Below are positions 12,409 to 25,459 of a stretch of 64,000 nucleotides of DNA, piece by piece. The notes below the pieces were generated by a model that made no database searches, was not told the origin of the DNA, and saw only the letters and a list, made by a program, of their open reading frames with translations. The translations under genes were made by a program, and so were the position numbers. The DNA comes from Sinohyriopsis cumingii. Lineage: Eukaryota; Mollusca; Bivalvia; Unionida; Unionidae. The stretch's first letter is position 1. The number at the start of each line of letters is the position of its first letter. The DNA is taken from positions 45,071,117 to 45,135,116 of the forward strand of contig CM068839.1 in NCBI GenBank assembly GCA_028554795.2. Reading direction: 5' to 3'.

Positions 12409-15183
12409 ATTTCATGAGATATACATCAACGTAATTATTTTATACTCATATCTCTATGTAGGCTTTGTGTCTTTGAATAAGGAGCAGAAACGCATGCAGG
12501 ATGTTCAACCAAGTTAAAAGAAAACACAACAGTTTCATATATGCATTTAATATATGCATTAATCCAAAAGCAGTGGTTGCAAATGTCTCCTGTTGTAACC
12601 GCAGTCATTATTTATTTTAGCGTATTCGATCAACACACACATACACATACAATATGTCGGCGCATTCGATCAGTGTAAAATATGCTCTATAGACAAGTTT
12701 CATATACTCCGCAAACATATGAAACGACATGAGCTGACATGTTTAGGACAATTATTATCCACTCTGCGGCACGACATTAAGCGCACGTAAACTTTAGTCG
12801 TAGACACCAAAATGCTCCACAAACGTTATGTTATGGGTGTTACGACCAAAGCTCAGTCTATAATCACTAAAGTATGTATTGGAATTTCAGAGAACAAACC
12901 ATTTCCAAAGCAAGGAATAAAATATCAAATTTAGAGAACTGTATATAATAATTCATCATATATTTAATGTGGTTTCACAATGAATGCAAATCTCCTAGTT
13001 CACGGAAAGTCACAAAAGATATGAAACTTGCAGACGGTAGTAAGATTGTCTAATATTTGCTCGAAAACATGAAAACAAAGTATTACAATGACTTGAAGTC
13101 TGACCCTTGATATATATTTTTCCAATGTTTCCCTGATGTGAAGTGTCAGCTTGTTGCATATGTTTATGCAACTCTGCTCCATTTCAATTTCAATGTACTC
13201 TAAAGACACAGGTAGCGTAGCTTTAATAAAAAAAAAAACAAAAAAACAAAACAACGTAAATTATACACAACTGATATTGACCATTTCACAGATGGGAGCA
13301 GTATTAAGGAAACCATCCAAAGTCTTTTGGCTTTGTATTTGTCATTCGAGACAATGATTTTCTATGCACTGAGACAGAGAACACAACGTTAATACCACAT
13401 AATTACAATAAATTGATGCAAAAGTGTGCATTTCAACATTTTATAATCATCATAAACAACATCATCTCAAACAATCGTTCACCACCACTGCAACAACCAT
13501 CATCATTATAATTATTATCACCATCATCATGTAGATACATGAATATAGCTCATGAACGTAAATACATGAATAAAGTACGACGAAGTAGAGAAGAAATCTG
13601 AATTAGCAAAGTGCTTTGACTGCTATAGCCTCTCTCCGATCATACTTTAGACAAATTGAAGCAATCTGATTAAAATCAGATACTGACGTGCAGATCTGAC
13701 AGCGAACACATATATTTATGATCTGGTGACCTTTGAATTAGCGAAAGAAAATGCAACTTTCAATAATTTGAAAGTAAATCAACTCGTTTGACATACACGG
13801 ATGCTCTTCATTCATACTACTCAGTCTACCAAACGACAATACTTCATCTAATTGACTGACAAAATTACCGTTATGGTACATTTTCTACTAAACTAACAAA
13901 GCCAGAGTTGCAAACTCGAACACACAAATTGTATTATTATCCCAAAATCTTCATGTAAGGTCATCGTATAAGGAATGATTTGTTCTCTGTTTGGATAGGC
14001 TTCTGTATCGCAATCTCCATTTTGGTACACTCAGTTTCATTTGGGTCCATTTATGTTTATGCTAGAGTCAGTTGAATTAAATATGGATTATTATAATTCT
14101 GTTTAAGTTTCGTGTTTTCCATTTGGGTCTCATTATTGTATTGTGGTCCACATTCTATACACGTGTCTCAATTCGGTTCATATTTGGTCTCCGTCTGGGT
14201 GAGTCATCCCGTCCTTAGGAAACAGGTCTGACGACGTATGGATTTCAACTTCTGCCATCAAGACCATAGCAAAATCCTTTGTTGAAACTCGTTTTCAGTT
14301 ATCACAAACAGGGAAAACAGAAATCGGGAGATGAACAAGGCTGTCGACCCATCTATCTTGCACATCATCGCATCAACACAGTCACATTCTTTAAAAAAAA
14401 ATCGGATTTGTCTTATGTAAAGGCTTGATGCATTTTTCGAGTCCAATAAATGGATGGAATGGTGAGTGTTTTTACCAAAATTATAACTATACGTGATTTC
14501 AAAACTTTACAAATGGTTTGAAGGAATCTGAAACCATGCACTATCAATGCTGATTCTGAATCATTGTGCTTCAGCTGAACCAGTTAAAGCAAAGTCCTAC
14601 ACGTAATTTAAAACTGTTTTGAGAGTTTTCATTATCGCACTAAATTATTGCATTTTACATAATATGTTGAACCCCACGAAACCATGACAATTTCCATCCA
14701 ATGATTTTCACTTTCGTTAACGGTGGTTTTCTGTTGGCGACCGCATATTTATGAAACGATGTAAAAATGTATTGCAAATACTCAGTGTGAACCTCTTTAT
14801 ACTTTGTACCTAATGTTGTTTTATGAAAATGTATAATGCTGATGTAATACTTTCCACATGTTTTGCAGAGTAGCCTCATAGAATATTTAAGTAGAAATAT
14901 TGTGTAGACACGAAGAACTTGCTGAAAACCTTTTTAAAACATACTTTTTGGAGAAATGAAACAGGAAACTTATATTTGCAGTTAAATCCTACTACTTTTA
15001 GTATGTATGTGTTTACTTATAAATAGTTATTTTCATGAGAAACGTTTGCGTAAGAAATAGGTAAATATACTCTTTTCTATTTTTTATATTTCTTATTTGT
15101 AGAGGAAATCAAGGGAAATTAGTTGCATTTAACTAAAGTGTGTTACCCTCTTTAAACAAAGACCTTCTTCTTATTATTATTTT
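12407..15183. other. Non-coding tract, nothing recognised
   Basis: A+T-rich with short runs of CAT/ATT triplets near 13.50-13.53 kb. No coding region or named repeat was seen. Confidence 0.5.
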
Positions 15184-15237
15184 TCTTCTTCTTCTTCTTC
15201 TTCTTCTTATTATTATTATCATCATCATCATTGTTAA

Positions 15238-15280
<43 letters not shown>

Positions 15281-15282
15281 TT
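15184..15282. repeat. Compound (TTC)n-(ATT)n-(ATC)n microsatellite
   Basis: Eight or nine TTC units pass into ATT, then ATC, then about fifteen ATT units. The reverse-strand poly-Asn/Asp/Lys open frame is an artefact. Confidence 0.95.
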
Positions 15283-16880
15283 GTAACCAGCAACTTAATA
15301 GGAAACTCGAGCTATTTTCTGGACGGCACTGAATAAGATACAGGAGTATTTGTACAAACACGTCTCTCTTGGATATAACCCCATCTATCATGTACTGTTT
15401 ACAAAACTGGCACTGACCCTCCGTCAATGTCAATGTTCGCTCGTCTTGGAGGGTTTTCTCCCATTAAAAAGACAGATTTCAAAGGGAGAAAAATATACGT
15501 GCTGTACTCAAGAATTACGTATATTTTATTTACCAATTACTTTGTTTACTTTTTGCTATGCCACTTTTGCAATATTCACTTGTCACTCCTCCGGAATAGC
15601 GATTTGTATGCATTTAAATTTCAGACACTAATTTATCCCATATATGGATGGCGGTATATTTTAGATCGTTTTGCATAAAGAAGCACATATTTAAGAAAAC
15701 ATAAGCTTTAGCCCTCTTCACGTCGTAGAAGCAATATTGTTTACATTGATTTAATCGTGAAAAAGCGTACACCTGGATGAAAGGGTGTATGGTATAAACT
15801 ACAATAGACATCAATACGAGAAAAAGGTTTAATTGAGAGAAACAATTGTCAAAGTACACTAATGTCTGGTCTGCAAAATACAGTGGCATAGGAATCTATA
15901 TTGATTTAAAATCCACGTACAAATTATATGACTCTTAAACCATCATTACCTCCCCAGTAAGTATTATTGACATAAATGTTAGAAAACAGTGCGTATCAGC
16001 TACATACAGATAATGAATAATCGTGTCAACCAGGTTCCTTATATAAATTTGTTTTGATTTAGCAAGTAAATTGCCTACAAGGAGTTGTATCTGTCCAGTT
16101 ATTATTATGAGTACCTGTCGATTTTCTGGTATATTAAAGACAGTGTCTAAGTTTTTCATTTCCGCTAGTGTGTATCTGTGTCATCGTTATGTTCTGGTCG
16201 CAGCTTTCAATCAATCAAGAGGATAATTTTGAATTTTAATCCAAAAAGCTATTTCAGAAGTAGACTAGAAGGCGCCTATGGCAATTAGATTGGTGCATAT
16301 AAATTTTGTAACATTATTTGGTTCTGACACTTCAAAGCATTTAGATTTTTCATATATTTTGTTCAATTTAGTTGAAGTGCTTCGTTAATAGATAGTAGTT
16401 TTTGATTGCAACGGAGTACAATTATTTCAATTCTAAAGGCATACTTTGTTTAAGTGAATATATACAACTATCTTTTTATTGGAAGAAGTATACTTATTAG
16501 TTTACTTGGAAAGAGTGCCAATAACGTAATTAAAGTCACTTCAACCGCCCCTTGATATATGGATTTTAGTTAGGTAAAACGTGCCCTTTTGAAAATTTTG
16601 CAACGCAGTGTGGGGAAATTCATGCTGGGGTAAACCAATTAAAGAAAATATCCTGTAGTTCAAGAACTCCAATCAGCTACTATTGAAGTCAAGAACCGGA
16701 TGATCGTGCGCTGTTAAATATATATGTTTTTATATGTTTTACCGTTGATTTCTATATCATAGCAGATGTGAATTAACAGAAGAATGCCAAAAGAAGAATT
16801 ATACTGATGCGTTAAAAGTTACGAGACGTCAAGAAGCATGCTGAGGAAATACTGAGTAAATTTCCACTTATTGTGTATGG

Positions 16881-16993
16881 CGTACCATGCCATACCATAA
16901 TATACCATAGCATACCATACCATACCGTATCATACCATACCATACCATAGCATACCATACCATACCGTACCATGTTATGTCGTACCATACCAT
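16881..16993. repeat. CATAC-type pentanucleotide satellite
   Basis: More than fifteen units related to CATAC/CGTAC, with interruptions such as CATAG and CGTAT. It is an imperfect, ageing satellite. Confidence 0.9.
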
Positions 16994-19299
16994 TCCAGAC
17001 CCTATACTATACGTAATTTTGGAGTATCATATACTTTATATGTCTGCTTACATATACGTTCTACAGGTGTTATCAGCTGTGGTATTTTGCCATTATAATA
17101 CCCCGGCAGGCCTGGGTCTATGCATAGTGTTACGAGTAATCAGTACGACAAGAAATAACAACCCTGATCTACTGGCGCGTTATGCGGCAAGAGATCATCG
17201 TTTCTGCTATTCAAAGTTGGACTTGAATAATCGAGTACATACAGTGGGTTGGCATCAGCGTTCTATGCCCTACAAAGATATTTCCTAATGAAAGGTGTTT
17301 AATAGTTTTAGTTTTCCGGGGAAAGGTCGAAAACACGGACAACCACAAAAATAATCATACAAAAACAATTTGGTTTTGAAAAGAAAACGGTATTTATCTT
17401 TTCTGGAAATAAGTATGGCCTTAAAACAGCTGTTTTGTCTAGTCAGTCGTACGGGTTTTTAGCACCTGGCAGAACGTCCACGTCTTAACAAAGCACAGGA
17501 TCTTTCCTTTATAAAGGAGAAGGAGAAGTCATCCGTTTCAATCATGCACTCCATCTCTACTCCTCCTTCATCTTATTGTTCTTTCTGATGTTGTCACCGC
17601 TGGCCTCTGCTGCTATCTGTATCTCTCCTACCAGACGTCTTTCTTTTTGATAGTTTCTTCTCACAGAACATCATCCACTAAGTCATGAGCACTATTTAAA
17701 AAGATAGTTTTCTTCTATTCAGTGCTTTTCTGGTTCAGGTGCAGTTGAACCTGGTGTATGTGACCACGGCTTCACTCTATATGTTAGCCTGAGAAGACAT
17801 GTTATTGACTAGTCAACAATAGCAGGTGAAAATGACGAATGCATCGCTTTACATGGAACAAACAAAGACATGACGGAAAACATCCCCCGAGCCTCAAAAA
17901 TGCCAACGATCGATGCAGACAAATATAATAAAGCATATTATATAAATGTCGTTTTCGATTAATAAGAAGCACTACAACACCATTTCGTTTTCAGAAATCA
18001 GCATGGTTAAGAATAGGAAGAAGCTCCGTTATCTCAAAAATGGAAGACAAACATGCAAATAAATATTACATATCAACGTACGTCCAATGCTGACCACGCT
18101 GTGAAGTAAAACAAGAATTACAATAAGACACCATCATTTCGCTATCGATGCACACTTCGTTCTTGAGCTAAAAAAAGAGATGAACATAATGTTGCAAAAC
18201 CATCTTTGCTTTTTATCATCATTTATAGAGTACGCACGATCAAAACAAGTCACAAAACGTCCTGTTAGATATTAAAGACTGCGTTGAAGAAAATGCACAC
18301 AATATTATCCACACAGGTTGGAATCGGATTCTTGTAGTAATCTCATTATTGAGTCGACACATCATATCTGTTCATAAAGGCAACGGTGCCATCTTCCAGC
18401 GAAGGTAATCCATATAAATCAAAATATTCTACACATGAGTGCTGTAAAACAAGACGGCTAAACCACATGTTTCAGGCACATGACTGTCATCTGTGTTGAT
18501 GACATATGTCGAAAATCTTTAGGTTTGCAATGGGTTAGATCATATTTATCACGACAAGATTCCATCTCTGACATCAGCACCATGATTTTTGTTGTCCACT
18601 TTGAGAACTTTAGCTTTTAGGTACAAGCGACTGCTCTTCAGATCGCTGTTATGTTCGTATGTCCTTTGATTTCAAATTGAATCGGGGCTCAGGTGATATA
18701 GACAACACACGATGAAATTCTAAAAAGCGACTGAAAACGTGTTTTCGTCTTTGGATATTTCGATGAGTTAGTAGCATTCGGAGCAGTTTGAGAGTGCATG
18801 GATGAAATCCTAAGATAGGTATAAGCACATTACTTTATACTAGTAAAGGAGAAAGACCATGCTGCATCGCTTTCGCTAGTAGAGCTACAAAGCACAGAAA
18901 CTGCATCGAGTTCGATGGAATGTCGTACTGCATCGCAGATTGTTCAGGGTACGGTATCACAGTATCACACTCGAGTTCATTATAAATAAATGTCGAATTT
19001 TTCCGCAGCAACGGCGTAAAATGTCTATATCGGATCGACAATATTTCAACATTTCTTCTTGTAAGTCAATCTGGTCTAACAACCCTATAACGCTCGTTGT
19101 TCTTACATGTTATTATTTGTACTGAAAAAGCGTGGAAAATACCCTAATGCCATTTCTGTCATTCCAGATGTCTCAGGCATTTTACTCAAGGCATGAAATC
19201 TTTAAACTGCACTTGTTCCACCTTCATTTAGATGATTTTAGCTCTGTTCATTGTGACTGGTATGCATTTTGTACCTCATTCTGAAGAAACTGTCTATCG
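16994..19299. other. Tract downstream of the minus-strand polymerase fossil
   Basis: No assignable gene. Because the adjacent fossil is read on -, further decayed parts of the same element could extend into this tract, but I recognised no conserved motif. Confidence 0.35.
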
Positions 19300-20150
19300 T
19301 ATCCCAAGAAATTGTGAGCCATGCCTGTATCATAACGGTCGATGACAGTCCCCATAACACCGAATCAAAGTGTCGTCGGCAAAATAGGCAAGAGAGCGAG
19401 AGTACCGAAAGATTTTCTCAGGTCCTGCTGGAATCATACTAAAACATGGGCAGTGAAACAAATATAGGTTATTGTTTACCCTTCAAAGATACAAAAATAG
19501 AAAATCCACATTCTTGTTATTTTTCTTGAGTTAGCCTTCCTTGAGGTTTTCTCCAGTTCTTGGTGTCAACTGTTCTTGATGATAATATCCATTTGGAAAT
19601 ATGATCGTTGAAATATGTGAGTTCCAGAGGGTATACTTTCAACGTACAACAAGGGCCAACACATTTTGAAATTTCCGCATTTCAGGAGTGCCATATAACG
19701 TTTCCATTTAAAATGCCTATTTGTTGCAAAAGGAGTTCTGCTTCTCGTTCCTGTTTGACTAAGTCCAATTTTCGAATGTTCTCCCATTATAGTTTGCATT
19801 CTGCAATCAAATTCTTATATAAATACGCTAGACCCACTCTGATAGCACAGGTTATGCACATGTGGTCTTCTGAGTTCTTAATTTGGACGATGCAACGTTT
19901 AGCACTGACGCGTTTATCCACCAATCACACTTTGCTTGGTCCGCTACTTGTAGGAGGTGAAACCAGGCTCATGTGGAAAGTGCCTTTAATGTTAAATTCG
20001 TCAGTCAATTGTTTGACGTGTTCAGTTTTGTCAGTGACTTTGAACGGTGTTAATTCTGCCATTGTATTAACTCGTTGCAGATAAAATGTGGGCAGTAAAA
20101 GAGAGTCCCAAACCATCATCCTCTTTATCGTGACATTGTAATTTCAGTGT
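19300..20150 (-). pseudogene. Fossil Polinton-type B-family DNA polymerase (N-terminal part)
   Basis: Reverse-strand open stretches resemble the N-terminal region of protein-primed polymerases of Polinton/adintovirus type. Recognisable pieces include IVQIKN followed by MC and AI-VGLA around 19.87 kb and a Cys/His-bearing stretch near 19.35 kb. In living relatives this region precedes the exonuclease and polymerase domains and the enzyme copies the element's DNA. The match is by eye against the general family pattern. It is an old, clearly broken copy with many breaks. No terminal repeats or other element genes could be tied to it, so its limits are approximate. It is unrelated in detail to the polymerase at 47-49 kb. 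Confidence 0.6.
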
Positions 20151-23100
20151 CCCAAACAAGGAATCCCACAAAGGTGTTTCTTTCTCTCGTGGTATTTCAG
20201 ACTTAAACTCTTCACAGTTCTCCATAAACAGGTAAGTCGTCGTTCAGGGCGGTTAGAATTCATGTAGTGATGAAAGGTGTGGAAAGCTTGGTACGTAAAG
20301 AACTCTTTATCTTGGATTTAGACGATACATTTGTCTCAGATACTATAACTTCTCCAAAATGGCTTGTTGCATACATTGCTTTTGTGTTAACCACCTTCAC
20401 AATTCCAAGTGTTCCAATCCTGTTCTTCTTCTTGTCGTTTTCTTTTTTTTTCTCTTCTTACAGTTGTTGAAAAATACTTCTGCTTTTTTTCTCTCGATAC
20501 TAACAAATTCTGCAAGTTTTCTTTCTGTCTCTTTATGAAATTATCCACCAATTGTGTCAATGAAGAAGGAATTGAAGGGAGTACTACCGTCGCATGCAAA
20601 CATTGTTGCAGAGACGACAAAGAAATCATGTAATGCTAAATTGAGGTAATCATCTACTGGAAGAAGAATACTGGTTACAGCTGCATTAGTTGATGTGACC
20701 GTAAAACAGTCACACCAAGTATACTATATATCGCAGCAGGCGAACCCTAACACTATGGTCTTCTTTCTTTCCGTCAGGGCCGGCAAGGGGTGGGTGGCAA
20801 CCGGAGAGGGACCCGGACCGATTAAAATACTTTTTAAATTTATAAAAGTAAATTGTGTTTGAACAAAAGCTAGGACAGGCCCTGGTTTCAGTTATAAGTA
20901 TGGTAATCAAACTGTTCCGCAACGGTAATTAACAAGAACGCTGATGCGTATATCTATTAAAAGTGACAGTGCGCTCAGTCGGGTTAGAAGAGAAGTTAAG
21001 TTTAAATAAATTATTTAAGTGCTTGAGTATAAAATTAAAATTAGAAAGGGCTATGTTCCTAAATGACGTTTTATTTGTTATTTATTTGACAGAGGAAAAC
21101 ATATTCATTTCCATGGCTAATCGCGCTTTTAAAGAACTCCGAATTACAGACGGTCAGCCACGTACTGCTTTAATTAAATATATGTCGCGAAACGAACGTG
21201 AATATAGATTATAAGCACACTGGGGTTGATCACAAATGTGTACATCTTGAAGGAAAAATGCAAACCTTGTTTCTTTAAAACATGGATGGATCTTTTGAAT
21301 TTAGATATGTGTCCACTATGTCTGAAATGAACAATCAAATTTTTGTTAGTATTATGCTCCATCCGAAATATTTCAAAAGTGTGTGTTTACTCTCAGAACT
21401 TTATACATATAGCATCAACGGCAATGATCGACTTTGCGGGTTTTATTTTCACAAGCATACATTCATTCTCGCAATGTAACCAATGTCCTTTATTCCTTTG
21501 CTGAGAAATAGGTGTTAGATAAAGGTTTATAGTAAAACTCCCGCGGTGAAGTAATCAAGTTATTTATAGTAGACCATATATACCAACTAAAAGTAATGTA
21601 TCGACATTCCTGACACTGCGATTACTTTACAACTATACAACTGCTAGTGGTCAACTCCAGACATCAGCGGTGTACTTGACATAATATATTACTTTCAATG
21701 AATAGTTCGTCGAGAACATTATCTCCAGCCCCATTAAGAATTAATTTTAAAAGTCACTCGGTATGGTTAACCTGAATGTGCAGATTTGTAAGAGCTTCGT
21801 TTCATTATATGAATGTCTTTATTGGATGATAAACCACTATACAAATCTTTTAAAATCGCTTATGTTTAGCAATTTGTAACTTAAAGCCCTTAATTATGAT
21901 AATCCTCTTCGTAAAATATTTTTCCAATCACCAGAGGTTACATCAGCAATGAAGAAAATATCATCTTTCTAAGTATATCATGAAACGGAGAAGCACACTG
22001 TTTACGTAAGCAAGACAATAAACCGGGCAAATCAGTCTTCAAACTATGTAAGCAAGACAATAAATGACAATAAATGAGCCAATTAGCCTTCAAACAATTT
22101 AAGGCAGCAAGACAATAAACATGCCAATGAGTCTGCATTTGGTCGGACAGTGCAGAGCTTGCAGACTTCAAAATCAAGTTAGTGCAGTAGTATATAAATA
22201 AAGACATAAATGATCTCTTATCCTCCTAAATTATTTCTTAAATATATTTCAATTACATAAATAGCTAGTCTGTATCAATTAGAATTCGCACCGCAAAGTA
22301 ATGTAGGGTAAAAGGTCTTTAAGGCAAAATATCTTAGAGCGGGCTCATTCCGACCAAACCAGGTACTGATTGTTTCTTTCCAATACACACGCAAATAACC
22401 AAAGCGTTGCTTATATGATTTTGCTTAACAAAGATGGAATACTCTGTTCCATTTACGATTTAAACTGAACATAGATATTCACAAATAAATATGTCTTCCA
22501 CAATGTTGCACATTCACAACTTTTTTGAGATCGTCTCTAGACCTCTCCATATTATACATATTTTTATTCGACGTCTCTGAACCTCATCGTTTATTCCTTT
22601 GCTTAAAACCTAGATGTAGGTAGTTGCTCAGCAAGATTATGATCAGTAAGGCATGTTTTGACAACTCCATCTGATGTAAATGAACTCTCTAAATGACATA
22701 CAGCAATGTTATTAATATAAATAAGTTGAGTAGTTTTAAAACTAGCATTCAAGATGCAGCCTTAAAGACTTCAAAGAGCGCATACACGTAAACATCTCTT
22801 AAAATGTATTAATTTTAAATTATAAATTAAATTAATGTTATATTAAATTGCAAGTTTCAAAGCATGTAGTCTTCTAAAATTCGAAAAGTTCTAAAATTTC
22901 AAATGTTAAATCTATCTTTTGTTTAATGTGGAAAAAATATATATTTTGTTTTCAATTCAATTACAATTATTTCAGAAAAACATTTTTTTACACTTGTGTT
23001 CTCTAAAAGTTTCAGATGTTTTCAGGAAATGTTCAAATCGTGTGTAATGGTGCACTTTACCCATTAGTCATCCACTCACAATGTTAAATATCAACATTTA

Positions 23101-25433
23101 TCCTTGAGCTAGAATTTGTGGTCCAGTACTACAAGTATTACTACAATTCCAAGAATATAGATAATGCAACTGCTATCTAACATGATCACGTTAGTAACTC
23201 TCAGCACTGATAAGTATTAATACCAGTAATATTGAATACGCTTTATCACATTGGTGAGGCAAATATATCATTATTGTTATCGATAAAATTGATATTACTG
23301 GGCAATACAAGAAAGTTGTATCATACATCCGATTGAAACGTTATAATTTTACGTCTATTGCGATACTGGAACACACATGCGCACCGCTGTTACATCTGAT
23401 CTGTTCCAGCGTTACTGATATTACTTAACATTTATGCTATAAGATCAACAACGACGTAAGTTTTAATGGCTATGGTTAACAGGCATTGAAAGTGGTTTTG
23501 TTATTCTCTTATCCTGTCAGGTTTTATTATCCTTTTATTATTTTTCAAAAGATAGCACCATCGCAATCGATCCAGTAAAATTCATGCGAAATTTTTTTAA
23601 CGTGCTTTGGATGAGCTTGAATTTTCAAGGATTATTGATGTGTGCATTTATGATACCAAAATGGCAAAGTCTGTGCAGATTTATTTCGATAGTATCAACA
23701 ACGACGACAAATCTATGCAAGCTTGCAAGTAGTCGGAAACATCTGATCTTTGTGGCAAGTAAGGTAAAACAACATGTTTTAATTTTCTTTCAGTTCCACA
23801 ATACATACGGTAATAGATTTTGCTCCAACATTATTTCCGTTTATTATCATTCTAATCCAAGATTAGTTTCCTTTCCTATTATTTGAGGTGATACAATTTT
23901 TCATGCATAAATACTATCGTCTAAATAGCACAAGTAGAGTGAGCAAAACTGGTTTAAACCTGTCGATTTTAAAAGTTACTTTTAATAACGTTGCTCTCTC
24001 GGATGTACACAACATTATTTCAATCAATCTAGACAGATCACCAAATGTCATAGGAGCAGACGATATCAAAGACGAATGCAGTTTGTTGTATTGTTAATGT
24101 GCAACACAGCAGCTGGGACATGAATAAGCAAAAGGGCATATGCTATTTGCGTCTGTGAGAATTTTCTAAGTGATGTCGATCTTCTCTGTTTAGGCATGTC
24201 TTTTTGTACAATGTCCGTGGATTATGTTTAACAACACATTTGGGACGACTTTGCGGCAAATAGCAATCGATTTTAATTAGATAGGTTTATAGTACTGAAT
24301 CATCATGCTGTAAGATGTCGTATATTTTTCAGATGATATTTACAGTATCTTCCTAAGGGATCTGATAAAAGACGAGAGAGAATTTGAATCAGTCCAAATT
24401 AACATTAAAATTGGGAATTTTAAGATTAAATTGAATAATTATTTAAATTTTTCACTTGCTTTTATTTAACGGTTTTCCAGCGCGGACTATTTTTTACAGT
24501 GCATTTTTGTGAAAGTCAAGAACCATTTTATTGCTGATATTTATCATCTACGTGAAAAGCACAAGTCACATATAAGTCCTGATTGACTAAAGTTGGCAAG
24601 TAGCAGTCTTTTTATGCGTGTAACTCGGTTTAAAAATATATGCTAGAAAACGATATGAAGTAGTGCATGCATTGTTAAATGCCAAGAAGGTATAAGATTC
24701 CATTAAATTATACAGTTTAACCGTATGTCTGTGAGAAGTGTTAGCGAGGAATACGATATCAAACTATTTTTCTCATATGTATTTATATTTATATGAAACG
24801 GCTCTGATTAGGCAATATTAACATTTCTATGAAACAATGATTCTGATCTATCTTATGAATCAAAGTTACAATATTTATTTTTTGTTATGGCTTCTGTAAA
24901 TGCTGCTCCTTTATCATTTCATCCGTCATCCCTAATTTCTGTACTATACTTATACCATTATCCTGCCCGTTTTAAGATTTATTTAATAGGCTTCAAATGC
25001 AAGAATGTGTTTATTTAAGTTAATATGTCTTAGTATGTATGACACCGAATCACTCCAAATATGTACACTGCGCAATGTATCATTACGCAGGCGTAGTTTG
25101 TAGGTATGCAATATGAAAATTTTCAAATAAGAGTAGGGAAAGTAATAATTACGGTAATGCACTTAAATTAACAGAAATCCAATTGCTTTTTTGATGATGC
25201 ACTTGGTCCTTACTCTGTCAATATATAGTGAAAATAATATACTGATCCTGCTGCATTGATAACTACTTAGATGACGATGACAAAGACAGCGATGCGACTA
25301 GTTATAACAATTGCAAAATACATGTAACCTTTCTATTTGTATTAAATAATGTATTGCATTCCAAACGAGGACAAAAAGGGTCATGGTACAGGACCTCAAT
25401 ATAATAACAGCAGGAAAAAAACATAGCTTAAAT
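20151..25433. other. Long non-coding tract
   Basis: A+T-rich. It holds a G-rich patch near 20.78-20.82 kb and the small tandem array at 22.0-22.13 kb. Open frames such as 20409-20633, 23584-23886 and 21938-22207 look random. No gene supported. Confidence 0.5.
21998..22127. repeat. Short imperfect tandem array (about 50-60 bp unit)
   Basis: Three degenerate units contain AGCAAGACAATAAA followed by an AT-AG-CTTCAAAC block. The units differ in length and sequence. Confidence 0.55.
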
Positions 25434-25459
25434 AAACAACAACAACAACAACAACAACA
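25434..25459. repeat. (AAC)n microsatellite
   Basis: About eight AAC units. The poly-Cys/Val frames on the reverse strand are artefacts. Confidence 0.93.

Noticed and set aside
15184-15282. CRISPR-like regular spacing in the triplet repeat
   Set aside because: It is a simple microsatellite with no spacers; the host is a eukaryote.
16977-17288. 103-codon + frame after the pentanucleotide satellite
   Set aside because: Starts inside the satellite and has no recognisable domain.
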